Counted from the first letter of the stretch, positions 25,295 to 33,796 are shown. The stretch is DNA of 50,222 bases from an uncultured Phascolarctobacterium sp. (GCF_905212365.1 NZ_CAJMEH010000008.1:1-50222); one strand, 5' to 3'. The notes: generated from the letters alone by a model not told the origin. Made by a program: numbers and translations.

Positions 25295-25361
25295 GTTACC
25301 AACAAAGGCAAGAGGCCTTGTGAATACAGCTTGTAAGAATTTAGCAAAGGAGTAGATCATC

Positions 25362-25538
25362 ATGGAAGCAAAGCAAAACATTCAACAAAAAACCGGTGTG
25401 TACGCTTATCTGCAAAGAAAACGCAATGCAGCAGCTCAAGTATTTCCTCATCGTGGTCAGGATGCAGCAGATTTCATTAAACGCATTCAAGGCGCTAAGC
25501 TGTCCGATTCTTCCGTTAGAGCGCTGAAAAGGGGCTGA
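25362..25538 (+). CDS. 58-aa small protein with FPHRG motif
   Basis: ATG after AAAGGAG, ending TGA at 25536-25538. It is basic (RKR, KR), has no membrane segment, and carries QVFPHRGQDAADF in the middle. The same FPHRG-x-D core occurs in the 68-aa protein at 25865 upstream of the DASS transporter, so the two are probably paralogues. Both are expressed from promoters with the same dyad. I do not recognise a family. They could be regulators or accessory factors of the transporter. Confidence 0.65.
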   Translation: MEAKQNIQQKTGVYAYLQRKRNAAAQVFPHRGQDAADFIKRIQGAKLSDSSVRALKRG

Positions 25539-25543
25539 TTGGA

Positions 25544-25630
25544 ATGCAGCTGCAGGTATTGTTCAGCCGTTGGCTGAAAATTATGGATAGGGATTTTTAC
25601 TGGAAGTATCTGAAGACAGTTCTGTTATAA
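25544..25630 (+). CDS. 28-aa peptide downstream of the FPHRG protein
   Basis: ATG 25544 to TAA 25630 encodes a 28-aa peptide beginning MQLQVLFSRWLKIMDRDFYW, cationic and amphipathic. AAAAGGGG lies 9 bases upstream and the start is 5 bases after the previous stop, compatible with coupled translation. Function unknown; it could be spurious. Confidence 0.4.
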   Translation: MQLQVLFSRWLKIMDRDFYWKYLKTVLL

Positions 25631-25657
25631 CGAATGCTACGATTAAATCGATATAGA

Positions 25658-25718
25658 CCGGCTTGAGAAAGGTATTGTATCTCCCACCTCCTTGTATATC
25701 TTTCTCCAGCCGGTTTTT
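25658..25718 (+). terminator. Terminator of the small-protein unit
   Basis: CCGGCTTGAGAAAG...CTTTCTCCAGCCGGTTTTTG. The loop contains CACCTCCTT (25685-25693), identical to the anti-Shine-Dalgarno core of 16S rRNA. Confidence 0.8.
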
Positions 25719-25766
25719 GTTTGCCTGTGTTTATAAGGAACATATACTGATTTTAGCATAACTTTA

Positions 25767-25810
25767 ATGCCAATCAGGTATTTTTCTTATTTCGGAATAT
25801 ATTGTATAAT
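25767..25810 (+). promoter_or_regulatory. Promoter with upstream dyad, DASS transporter unit
   Basis: ATGCCAATCAGGTAT (25767-25781), 23 bp, then TATAAT (25805-25810). Dyad form ATNCC...GGNAT and the 23-bp spacing equal those at 25251-25294. Confidence 0.6.
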
Positions 25811-25864
25811 CTATAACAGTCAAAGGGAACTCTCTAATAATAAAAAGAAAGGAGCTGAGTCAGA

Positions 25865-26071
25865 TTGGATGTAACTCTCATCATTGATAACGAAAATGAA
25901 AAGGAAGAATCAAAAATTCGGGAGTACCTGAGACAGGTGGATAAAAAGTTTTATTATCGCGCGATTGAAAACCGTAAGAAGGAAGGACTGGTCTTTCCCC
26001 ATCGCGGCGAGGATGGTAAGCTGTTCGCCAACACGTTCCAATACGTAAATCTTTTTAAAGACAAAAAATAA
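25865..26071 (+). CDS. 68-aa small protein with FPHRG motif, upstream of the DASS transporter
   Basis: TTG start at 25865 after AAAGGAG; a nearby ATG is out of frame. The protein is charged (NENEKEESK, RKKEG) and carries LVFPHRGEDGKLF, the motif shared with the 58-aa protein at 25362. It ends 14 bases before the transporter start, so the two are cotranscribed. No known family recognised. Confidence 0.65.
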   Translation: MDVTLIIDNENEKEESKIREYLRQVDKKFYYRAIENRKKEGLVFPHRGEDGKLFANTFQYVNLFKDKK

Positions 26072-26085
26072 ACTGGAGGGATAGT

Positions 26086-27381
26086 ATGAGTCCGGCAATT
26101 AAATGCTTAATTCTTTTGGCAGTAGTCGCTCTGCTCTTTGTCACTGAAATGATTCCGTTGGCAATGACGGCAGTAATGGCGGCTGTAGCCTGCAGCGCTT
26201 TGGGTTTGGTGCCCGAAAATCAAATTTTCCTGGGTTTGGCAGATTCTACCGTAGTTTTATTTGGCGGTATGTTCGTAGTTGGCGCTGCTATGTTTTACAC
26301 CGGTTTGGCGCAAAAGATCGGCGGCGCTGTAGTAAAGCTGTTTGGCAAAGGCGAAAACAGCTTGATGTTCGGTATTATGATTATTGCGGCTTTAATGTCC
26401 GCTTTTCTTTCCAACACCGGCACTACGGCTTGCCTGATTCCGGTAGTTCTGGGCATTTGCGCTAACGCCAAACTGTCCAGCTCCCGCGAGCTGATGCCTT
26501 TGGCCTTCGCCGCAGGCTTGGGCGGCACCATTACCCTGATCGGCACACCGCCTAACATTCTGGCTAACGTAGCCTTGAAGGCCGCCGGCATGGAAGACCT
26601 GCAATTCGGCTTCTTTGAATACGCTTACATCGGCATTCCAATTACGGTTGCCGGTATCATTTATATGATGTTTGTTGGCAAATACTTCCTGCCCGACGAT
26701 GTAGTGAATGTTGAGGCTGACGTAGAGCAGGAATTTGAAGCCAACGCTACCAGCACCAAAAAGCAGATCATCTGCGGCGTGATTATGACAGGCGTTATCC
26801 TGTGTATGGCTACCAGCCTGGTGCCCTTGGAACTGGCTGCTGTTGTGGGAGCGGTACTGTGCGTACTGACAGGCTGCATTACCGAAAAGCAAGCTTATAA
26901 TTCCATCGACTGGGTAACAATCTTCCTGTTTGCAGGCATGATTCCCGTAGCTAACGCTATGAATTCCAGCGGCGCAGGCAAGCTGATCGCTGAAGCTACC
27001 GTCAACATGATGGGCGGCGATCCTTCTCCCTACACTGTTACCGCCGTACTGTTCTGCTTGGCTGTGGTGCTGACTCAGTTCATGTCCAACACCGCGTCCA
27101 AAGCTCTGCTGTGCCCGGTTGGCATCGCGCTTTCCGCACAAATGGGCGCTTCTCCGAAAGCCGTACTGATGGCTATTCTGATTGCCTCCAGCTGCGCTTT
27201 CGCTTCTCCCGTAGGCACTCCTCCGAATACCCTGGTACTGGGCCCCGGCAAATATAAATTCATGGACTATGTAAAATGCGGTTCCGGTTTGGTTGCCGTA
27301 TGCCTGGTAGTATCCATTCTGGTTATTCCGGTAGTATGGCCCTTCTTCCCCGCCGCCGGCGCAGCAGCCGCTGCCGCTTAA
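26086..27381 (+). CDS. DASS (SLC13)-family anion:sodium symporter, probably a dicarboxylate transporter
   Basis: A 431-aa membrane protein with about 11 helices. The two Ser-Asn-Thr motifs that form the sodium/substrate site in the DASS family are present: SNTGTTACLIPV (near 105) and SNTASKALLCPV (near 330), each followed by IGTPPN or VGTPPN. The tail is Ala-rich. Relatives carry succinate, malate, citrate or sulfate; uptake of succinate would suit the mutase operon 4 kb away, but the substrate is inferred. TGGAGGG precedes ATG 26086. A regulator of LysR type is encoded upstream on the other strand. Confidence 0.85.
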   Translation: MSPAIKCLILLAVVALLFVTEMIPLAMTAVMAAVACSALGLVPENQIFLGLADSTVVLFGGMFVVGAAMFYTGLAQKIGGAVVKLFGKGENSLMFGIMIIAALMSAFLSNTGTTACLIPVVLGICANAKLSSSRELMPLAFAAGLGGTITLIGTPPNILANVALKAAGMEDLQFGFFEYAYIGIPITVAGIIYMMFVGKYFLPDDVVNVEADVEQEFEANATSTKKQIICGVIMTGVILCMATSLVPLELAAVVGAVLCVLTGCITEKQAYNSIDWVTIFLFAGMIPVANAMNSSGAGKLIAEATVNMMGGDPSPYTVTAVLFCLAVVLTQFMSNTASKALLCPVGIALSAQMGASPKAVLMAILIASSCAFASPVGTPPNTLVLGPGKYKFMDYVKCGSGLVAVCLVVSILVIPVVWPFFPAAGAAAAAA

Positions 27382-27549
27382 AGCATATAAAAATTTTTCA
27401 AAACAACAATTTTCTCCTTAAAAATTTTCTTGAGATACAAATTTTACACTTGCTTGGATCAGACAAATCAATAGATGAATGCACAATACCTTCTTCTTGA
27501 TATACTTGCTTAGGGGACATTGGCAAATATGTTAGGAACTTTTTGAAAG

Positions 27550-27595
27550 ACAGCCTTCTACTGCGTTGGACAGAGCGCGGCAGAAGGCTGTTTTA
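27550..27595 (+). terminator. Intrinsic terminator after the DASS transporter
   Basis: ACAGCCTTCTACTGCG ... CGCGGCAGAAGGCTGTTTTA, long stem, 170 bases past the stop. The rest of 27382-27706 is AT-rich and holds no other supported feature. Confidence 0.75.
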
Positions 27596-27706
27596 CCTTT
27601 TATCGTCCGCAATTTATTCCTTGACGTTATAGCTGGCATAGCGAATCTGTATTTTTAACGGCGCGCGTCTTGTAGTACAATAGGGCCGGAGAAAGAAGAT
27701 GTTATT

Positions 27707-28906
27707 ATGAGTATTACTTTAGTTTTGCGGGGCTTTGTCGTGCTGGGCGTCATGCTGATGCACACCGCCTGGTATTTCAGTCAGGCCGGGGCTGCGTCAT
27801 GGGTAGCTATTGCCGAGATGCTGCTGGATATTATTTCTTTGTTTGCCGTTCCCTTGGTGATGTTTGTTTCCGGCTATATTTTTATCAACCATCATCGTCA
27901 TGCAGACCATTACCAATGGAGCTTTTTTAAAAAGATGTGCTTATCGGTACTGATGCCCTATGTATTATTTTCCTTATTATATTTGGCGATTGCCTGCTGC
28001 TTCAGCGACGCGGCGTATAGCTGGCGGCAGATAGGCTATTTGCTGCTGACGGGCAGCAGCGCTGTGCATATGGGCTTTTTCAGAGCTTTATTTGGGTTTT
28101 ATGCCGTATATCCTTTAATTTTGCGCCTGTTTAACCGCATCCGTTTACAGCAAAAGCTGCCGTATTTTTTAATGCAGGCTGTGCTGCTGCAGCTCTTATG
28201 GAAGATAGCCAATAATCTGCCGCTGACAAGCCAGTACGCAATTGGGCTGGTAGAAGCGCTGTCTTTTTTGCGTTATTTAGCCTATTTTTGCTTTGGCATG
28301 ACCGCTTATGTTTATCGTAAAGGCTTTCTGCGCTGGATAGATACGCACCACTTTTTGCTGATAGGTATGTTTTCCCTGTCGCTGCCGGCGGTAGCGGTGT
28401 GCTGGCTGGCAAAATATTACTGGCACAGCCTGCATATTTTGGAATTCGTTTGCCTGCCGCTGAATTTACTGCTGTATACCATTACCATTGCCGTGCTTTT
28501 TCGCTGCGCTCATTCCTTGGAGGAGCAGGACAGCCTGAGCAAGCGCTTTATGATGTATTTGGGGAATTATTCCTTCGGCTTGTTTTTAATCCATATTATT
28601 TATATGTACGCAGGCAGTAAAATGCTGGAGCTTTTACATCTGACGCCGCAGAATTTGAGCTTTTATCCGCTGCTGTTTATAATTATGCTGGCTTTGAGCC
28701 TGCTTTCCGTGGAGCTGCTGGTGAAAAGGGTCTGGGGACGTTATTGGGTGGGGCGCGTAGAAGGCATGAATTGGCGCAGCGTAAGGGGTAAGAGGATAGG
28801 CAGAACTTATTCTTCTAAAAAGTTGACTTATGTTACAAAATGCGCTATACTGTTATTGAGAAAAAATATCAAAAAGAGTAAAATATTTAACCGTATCGGG
28901 TGCTGA
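27707..28906 (+). CDS. Acyltransferase-3-family membrane protein
   Basis: A 399-aa protein with about ten membrane helices and the features of acyltransferase 3 enzymes, which O-acylate surface sugars, lipids or peptidoglycan: an N-terminal helix pair with VLRGFVVLGVMLMHTAW (His in the first helix), then PLVMFVSGYIF and LVMPYVLFSLLY-like segments. The donor and acceptor are unknown. The last ~30 codons are basic and run across the promoter of the next unit (28823-28851) into the first bases of cobalamin riboswitch 3, so the true functional end may be earlier or the regions genuinely overlap. Confidence 0.75.
   Translation: MSITLVLRGFVVLGVMLMHTAWYFSQAGAASWVAIAEMLLDIISLFAVPLVMFVSGYIFINHHRHADHYQWSFFKKMCLSVLMPYVLFSLLYLAIACCFSDAAYSWRQIGYLLLTGSSAVHMGFFRALFGFYAVYPLILRLFNRIRLQQKLPYFLMQAVLLQLLWKIANNLPLTSQYAIGLVEALSFLRYLAYFCFGMTAYVYRKGFLRWIDTHHFLLIGMFSLSLPAVAVCWLAKYYWHSLHILEFVCLPLNLLLYTITIAVLFRCAHSLEEQDSLSKRFMMYLGNYSFGLFLIHIIYMYAGSKMLELLHLTPQNLSFYPLLFIIMLALSLLSVELLVKRVWGRYWVGRVEGMNWRSVRGKRIGRTYSSKKLTYVTKCAILLLRKNIKKSKIFNRIGC
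28823..28851 (+). promoter_or_regulatory. Promoter of cobalamin riboswitch 3
   Basis: TTGACT (28823-28828), 17-bp spacer, TATACT (28846-28851), located inside the 3' end of the acyltransferase frame. Confidence 0.75.
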
Positions 28907-29037
28907 CGCTTAATAGAGAAACAGGTTCAAAGCCTGTGCTGTCCCGCAGCTGTAATGCCGAGCCGCGTTCTATAGCCACTGGGAAACTGGGAAGGAGGAA
29001 CGCAGCCATGACGCAGAGCCAGAAGAACTGCCCGATA
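28894..29037 (+). promoter_or_regulatory. Cobalamin riboswitch 3, upstream of the BtuB-like receptor
   Basis: P1 pairs TATCGGG with CCCGATA. Core in order: TAATAGAGAAACAGG, CCTGTGCTGTCCCGCAGCTGTAA, GCCACTGGGAAACTGGGAAGG and AGCCAGAAGAACTGCC. A terminator follows at 29097 and the receptor gene at 29206, so high cobalamin should shut off receptor synthesis. Confidence 0.95.
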
Positions 29038-29096
29038 TGTTGTAGTTGCTATGCTGCGAACGACAGTATGAAACAAAGGGGCAGGACTGCCCTTAT

Positions 29097-29129
29097 GCCT
29101 TTTGCCGTGCTTGCGGCAAAAGGCTTTTT
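29097..29129 (+). terminator. Expression-platform terminator of riboswitch 3
   Basis: GCCTTTTGCCG, loop TGCTTG, CGGCAAAAGGC followed by TTTTT; perfect 11-bp stem. Confidence 0.92.
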
Positions 29130-29205
29130 AATTTGCTTGTGGATGCGCGCTTTGTGGTTTAATTGGGGCGGGCATAAACAAAATATAAAAACAGGAGTGA
29201 CTGTT

Positions 29206-31362
29206 ATGGAAAGAAAATATCGGTATGCGTTATTGACGGCTGCCCTTCTGACGAGCAATGCAGTGTGGGGGGGTACAGCGGTATTTGCTGAGGAGAATCC
29301 TCTAGAGTTTACTTTGGACACAATGGTGATTACGGCTACGAGAACTGCTTTGTCCGTTAAGGAATCGCCTTCTTCCGTACAGGTTGTGGACAGTAAAAAA
29401 TTAGAGCAGATTCAGGCCAAAACCCTGCGCGACGCTTTGAAAAACGCGTTAGGCGTTAATATCTTTAACGACTTCCAGGGACGCAGCAATGTCAGCATTC
29501 GCGGCAGCGAATCGCGCCATGTTTTGATTATGGTGGACGGTAAGCGTTTAGGCGGCGAATTATCGTATAATTCTGCTAACGCTTGGGATGTGGACCGCAT
29601 TCGTATGGAGGACGTGGAAAAGGTAGAGATTATCCGCGGACCGGCAGGCGCGCTTTATGGCAGCGACGCTATGGGCGGCGTTATTAACGTCATCACTAAG
29701 CAGCCGGATAAAACTATGGCTGTGGTTAATTATGAATACGATTGGTATGAAAACGGTAAGGGCGCTGGCTATAAGAGTAATTTATATTTGCAGGGCAAGG
29801 AAAACCGCTACAGCTATAAATTAAACGCAGGCTTGAATAAAAACAGACCGTATGAAATTTCAGAAGGTAACGACGCCAATTTTAATGGCAAAGAACAGCC
29901 AATCTCCATGAGCTTGGGTTATGAATTTGATAATGGGAATAAACTTACCGCTGATTTTAGCAGACTAAAAGAAGAAACGCATAAAGATAGCAAGAGCGTT
30001 AAAAATACAACGGTATCTATGGGTCCCATGGGACAAATACCCCAAGAAATTACTTCCTATGGTTCTATAATTAATGATAATAAAAGAACGGATTTTTCTT
30101 TAAGTTATTCTGGCAGCGATGAAAATCAGGATTGGATTATCCGAGCGTACAGGTCGGTGTACGATAAAAAATATACTAGCGTTACAGACGAATATAAAAG
30201 ATTGTTTATGATGGGTTCGTGGCGCCCGCAGACTCATGTAGACCCTGTTCCTAAAATTGATACTGTAAAACGTACTTTGAGCGTTATTGAAGGTCACGAT
30301 AGCTGGACTTTAAGCGATAAACATAAAATGACCGCTGGGTTAGAGTACCGTCAAGACAAAAGCGAGGGTACGCGCATAAAAAGAAAAGGCACACCGCTAC
30401 CGGGGGCTGGCAGTGTGCTTGACGCTTATGACGAGGCTTCGGTAAATTATACGGCAGCGTATGTGCAGGACGAGTTCCGCCCTACGGATAAATGGTTGAT
30501 TATACCTTCTGTGCGCTATGATTACAGCGACCAATTCGGCAGTGAATTTACCAGCCGTTTGGCTAGTACCTATCATGCTGCCGATGATGTACGCATTAAG
30601 GCCGTAGTGGGGCAGGGCTACAAAACGCCTACCGTCAATGAGTTGTATCACTATTGGGAAATGTATTCAGCTATTCAGCCAACTGGAATGCCTTTCCCGA
30701 TACCAGGACAATTTTTTGAGGGAAATCCCGATTTACAACCGGAGAAGTCCTTGAGCTATGAACTGGCTATTGAAAAGGATTGGGGAGATACTACGACTGT
30801 TCATCTAGGAGCTTTCCGCAATGATGTTAAGGATTTGATTACTTCCTATTATACTGGAAGGGATACAAATGACGCTACGCATCCGGGACTTGTAGGGCCT
30901 GACCAAATTATGACTTACAGGAACGTACCTAAAGCTACTTTACAGGGTATCGAATTATATGGTAATCATAAAGTTGCTAAAGATATTTATGTAAATGCTG
31001 GTTATACGTTTTTGGATGCAAAGGATAAGAGCGACGACAGCCGCTTGACTGATCGCGCTAAGCATCAGATTATTTTTGGTATTTCCTATCAGCCGCAGAA
31101 TAAATATGCCTGGGATTGCAGCTTTGACTTAGTTTCTAATTTAAGCTACTATTGTCGTGATAACGAAAGAAGTTCTATGGGAAATTCCAGATATATGACC
31201 AAGGACTTTACCATTGCCAATATCATGACCTCTAAATATATTAATGAAGATACCAAGATTTATTTGGGTATCGATAATATCAGCAATCACCAGAACTTCG
31301 GCGCTTATGCGGACGGCAATATTGGCCGCGTATACAGATTCGGTATGGAATATAAATTCTAA
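29206..31362 (+). CDS. TonB-dependent outer-membrane receptor, BtuB-like (corrinoid or other tetrapyrrole)
   Basis: A 718-aa receptor. ATG 29206 after ACAGGAG is chosen because it gives a signal peptide (MERKYRYALLTAALLTSN..., cleavage near AVFAEE); the longer frame back to 28900 would read through the riboswitch. A TonB box-like segment LDTMVITATR follows. The plug domain (VSIRGSESRHVLIMVDGKR, IIRGPAGALYGSDAMGGVINVITK) is residues ~40-155, then a 22-strand barrel ending in the C-terminal Phe of GMEYKF. Control by a cobalamin riboswitch points to corrinoid uptake. A terminator-like hairpin separates it from the binding protein gene. Confidence 0.92.
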   Translation: MERKYRYALLTAALLTSNAVWGGTAVFAEENPLEFTLDTMVITATRTALSVKESPSSVQVVDSKKLEQIQAKTLRDALKNALGVNIFNDFQGRSNVSIRGSESRHVLIMVDGKRLGGELSYNSANAWDVDRIRMEDVEKVEIIRGPAGALYGSDAMGGVINVITKQPDKTMAVVNYEYDWYENGKGAGYKSNLYLQGKENRYSYKLNAGLNKNRPYEISEGNDANFNGKEQPISMSLGYEFDNGNKLTADFSRLKEETHKDSKSVKNTTVSMGPMGQIPQEITSYGSIINDNKRTDFSLSYSGSDENQDWIIRAYRSVYDKKYTSVTDEYKRLFMMGSWRPQTHVDPVPKIDTVKRTLSVIEGHDSWTLSDKHKMTAGLEYRQDKSEGTRIKRKGTPLPGAGSVLDAYDEASVNYTAAYVQDEFRPTDKWLIIPSVRYDYSDQFGSEFTSRLASTYHAADDVRIKAVVGQGYKTPTVNELYHYWEMYSAIQPTGMPFPIPGQFFEGNPDLQPEKSLSYELAIEKDWGDTTTVHLGAFRNDVKDLITSYYTGRDTNDATHPGLVGPDQIMTYRNVPKATLQGIELYGNHKVAKDIYVNAGYTFLDAKDKSDDSRLTDRAKHQIIFGISYQPQNKYAWDCSFDLVSNLSYYCRDNERSSMGNSRYMTKDFTIANIMTSKYINEDTKIYLGIDNISNHQNFGAYADGNIGRVYRFGMEYKF

Positions 31363-31367
31363 AAACG

Positions 31368-31401
31368 CAATAAAGCAGGTCGTTGCGTCCTGCTTTATTT
31401 G
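31368..31401 (+). terminator. Hairpin terminator or attenuator between receptor and binding-protein genes
   Basis: AATAAAGCAGG, loop TCGTTGCGT, CCTGCTTTATTT. It lies 22 bases before the next gene, which has no visible promoter of its own, so partial read-through is likely. Confidence 0.75.
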
Positions 31402-31423
31402 TAATGGAAAATTTGGAGAAAAC

Positions 31424-32380
31424 ATGAAAAAGTTGTTAATATTTATTATAGGTCTGGTATTTCTTTTTGCAGCAGGCTGCGGCGGCAATGACAGCAGCTT
31501 TACGGGCGGTGGCAAGCATACCATCGTCGACGCTAATAACAGGACGGTGGTTGTGCAGCAGCCGCCCCAACGCATTGTGGCGCTGTCGCCGTCCTTTTTG
31601 GAGCTGCTGCAGGCGGTGGACGGCAAGGTGGTGGGCCGCGCTAAAACGCAAATTGGGCAGGTGCCGGATTTTGCTAAGGAAGCCGACGAGGTGGGATATA
31701 TTTTCAACATCAATATCGAAAAGGTAGTCAGCCTGCATCCCGATATGGTCATTGCCTATAAGGGAATGCACGAGCGGTATATTTCCATCTTGGAAAGCAA
31801 CAAGATTCCGGTAATAGTTTTAAGCTTAAAGAGCTATGACGATGTGAAAAACAGCCTGATTGTTTTGGGTAAAATGCTGGGACGTGAGGAAAAAGGACGG
31901 CAGGTGGCTGCTTCCTTGGACGCCGCTATTCAGCAGACGGTGGAAAAGCTGCCTAAGACTAAGCGCACCGTGGCGATTATCCATACTACCAATATGGGCG
32001 TAACACTGGAAAAGGATACCAGCATCGCAGGCTGCTGCGCCAAAATGCTGCAGCTGCAAAATATTGCGCATGGTACGTCAAAGCCTGTGGCCGGGCCTAT
32101 GGGCAGCCAGCCGGATATGGCTCCTTACAGTTTGGAGGATTTGGTGGAGAAAAATCCGCAGGTTATTTTTATTACTTCTATGGGCAGCAAGCAGGATATT
32201 GAAAATAAGCTGCGCAGTGAGGTTACGGATAATCCTGCCTGGGGCGCTATCGAGGCGGTGCGTAATAAGCAGGTCTTTTATCTGCCGGACGAGCTCTTTT
32301 TATTGAATCCGGGGCTGCGTTATCCTGAAGCCATCAGGCTGATGGCAAGCAAGCTGCATCCGGATTTAGTGGAGGAATAA
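31424..32380 (+). CDS. BtuF/FecB-type periplasmic substrate-binding lipoprotein
   Basis: A 318-aa helical-backbone binding protein. ATG 31424 after TTGGAG gives a lipoprotein signal with lipobox LFAAGC (Cys near residue 19). The fold is recognisable from PQRIVALSPSFLELLQAV, VVSLHPDMVIAY and the C-terminal NPGLRYPEAIRLMAS. It should deliver a corrinoid or haem-like ligand to an inner-membrane FecCD-type importer; no permease or ATPase is encoded in this operon, though a FecCD/E pair is encoded at 1.2-2.5 kb of the window. Confidence 0.9.
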   Translation: MKKLLIFIIGLVFLFAAGCGGNDSSFTGGGKHTIVDANNRTVVVQQPPQRIVALSPSFLELLQAVDGKVVGRAKTQIGQVPDFAKEADEVGYIFNINIEKVVSLHPDMVIAYKGMHERYISILESNKIPVIVLSLKSYDDVKNSLIVLGKMLGREEKGRQVAASLDAAIQQTVEKLPKTKRTVAIIHTTNMGVTLEKDTSIAGCCAKMLQLQNIAHGTSKPVAGPMGSQPDMAPYSLEDLVEKNPQVIFITSMGSKQDIENKLRSEVTDNPAWGAIEAVRNKQVFYLPDELFLLNPGLRYPEAIRLMASKLHPDLVEE

Positions 32381-32383
32381 ATA

Positions 32384-33784
32384 ATGAACAATTATCAGCA
32401 TAACGCGGAGCTTTTTCTGCGGAAGGACGATTACGACGCTTTGACGGGGCGGTCTGATGGCGATTTGATTGCCTTTAAGGATTTTACTTATATTCCCCGC
32501 AAGACGGAAATGCTGCCGGGCTTTATGTCTGACAAAATGCTGGAACAGGCGCAGGGGCCTGCGGATAGCTCCTTATATTTGCATATCCCCTTTTGTAATC
32601 TGCGCTGCACTTACTGCGGCTTTTATCGGGAACATTTTTCGCCGGAGCAGGTAGAGCTTTATGTGCAGTCCTTATTGCAGGAGCTGGATTTATGGTATAA
32701 TAAAGGCGTAATGCGACAGCGTAATTTTAAGGCTGTGTTTTTTGGCGGAGGTACGCCCTCCGTGTTTAACGCGCAGCAGATACGGGCGCTGCTGGCAAAA
32801 ATACGCGAGGTTGCGTCGCTGGCGGAGGACTGCGAAATAACCTTTGAAAGCAGTCTATACGACATTGATAAAGAGAAGCTTCAGGCCTGTCTGGAGGGAG
32901 GTGTCAACCGTTTCAGCTTTGGCGTGCAGACCTTTGATACGGCCTTACGGCGTTCGATAGGACGCACGGGCAGCTGCGAGGAGGTCATTGCCAAGCTTAA
33001 AGACATGGCGCAGCGCGACGCGACGATTATTGTCGACTTGATTTACGGACTGCCGGGGCAGAATACGGAGCTGCTGCTGCGCGATATTGAATTAGCGCTG
33101 AGCTGCGGCGTCAGCGGTATGGATTTGTATAAGCTGCAAATCATGCCGAAATCTCCTTTAGGTCAGGCGCTGGCCGCTAAGAAAATCGTTTATGAGCAGA
33201 CGGAAGAGAAATTGTGGCAGATGTTTTTAGCGGCGGATAATTATTTGCAGCAGCGCGGTGCAGGCGCTATCAGCTGTTGCCATTGGGCTAGCGAGTCAAG
33301 GGAACAAAGCGTATATAATACCTTAGTGAAAAACGGTACGGATATTCTTGCCTGTGGTTGTTCCTGCGGCGGCAGATTGGGACGTTATCAGTTTATGAAG
33401 TCCTTTAAGCGTGAGGATTATCAGGAAAAGGTAATGCAGGGCAAGCTGCCTATGATGGGAATCAGCAAAAATCCGTTAAGCTATATTTTTCTAGAGCAGC
33501 TTTCCGGACAGGTGGACAAGGGCTGCTTGAATTTTGCTCTGCTGTCTGACATGGGCGGAGCCGATTGGGAAAAGCTTTTGCAGCCGCTGCTTGATAAATG
33601 GCTGGAGCTGGGGCTTTTGCGTCAGGAAGCGGAAAGCTACGCTTTAACTGCCAAGGGAAAATTCTACTATAAATATTTGGACAGAATTTTATTGACCATG
33701 GTGGAATTTATTTTGCATGGGCCTCTTGGCATGTTTGAGGCCGCCGGGCAGAAAATGCTGGGCGCGATGAAAAATTTAAAGTAA
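32384..33784 (+). CDS. Radical SAM enzyme of the ChuW/HutW (anaerobic tetrapyrrole-degrading, HemN-like) family
   Basis: A 466-aa HemN-like radical SAM protein. The cluster motif is C71-x3-C75-x2-C78 in HIPFCNLRCTYCGFY, followed by FFGGGTPSVF for SAM binding and RFSFGVQTFD. The C-terminal GCSCGGRLGRYQFM matches the GxGAGGxLGGY-type element of ChuW/HutW rather than HemN. ChuW opens haem without oxygen to anaerobilin using a radical methyl transfer. Here the gene lies 3 bases after a binding lipoprotein under cobalamin-riboswitch control and before a flavodoxin, so the substrate could be haem or a corrinoid. GGAGGAAT precedes ATG 32384. Confidence 0.85.
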   Translation: MNNYQHNAELFLRKDDYDALTGRSDGDLIAFKDFTYIPRKTEMLPGFMSDKMLEQAQGPADSSLYLHIPFCNLRCTYCGFYREHFSPEQVELYVQSLLQELDLWYNKGVMRQRNFKAVFFGGGTPSVFNAQQIRALLAKIREVASLAEDCEITFESSLYDIDKEKLQACLEGGVNRFSFGVQTFDTALRRSIGRTGSCEEVIAKLKDMAQRDATIIVDLIYGLPGQNTELLLRDIELALSCGVSGMDLYKLQIMPKSPLGQALAAKKIVYEQTEEKLWQMFLAADNYLQQRGAGAISCCHWASESREQSVYNTLVKNGTDILACGCSCGGRLGRYQFMKSFKREDYQEKVMQGKLPMMGISKNPLSYIFLEQLSGQVDKGCLNFALLSDMGGADWEKLLQPLLDKWLELGLLRQEAESYALTAKGKFYYKYLDRILLTMVEFILHGPLGMFEAAGQKMLGAMKNLK

Positions 33785-33796
33785 AGGAGTACGATG

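Noticed and set aside
28900..29205. N-terminal extension of the BtuB-like receptor
   Set aside because: The frame is open but passes through the riboswitch and its terminator; the signal peptide starts at 29206.
31244..31423. N-terminal extension of the binding lipoprotein
   Set aside because: It overlaps the receptor 3' end in another frame; the lipoprotein signal begins at ATG 31424.
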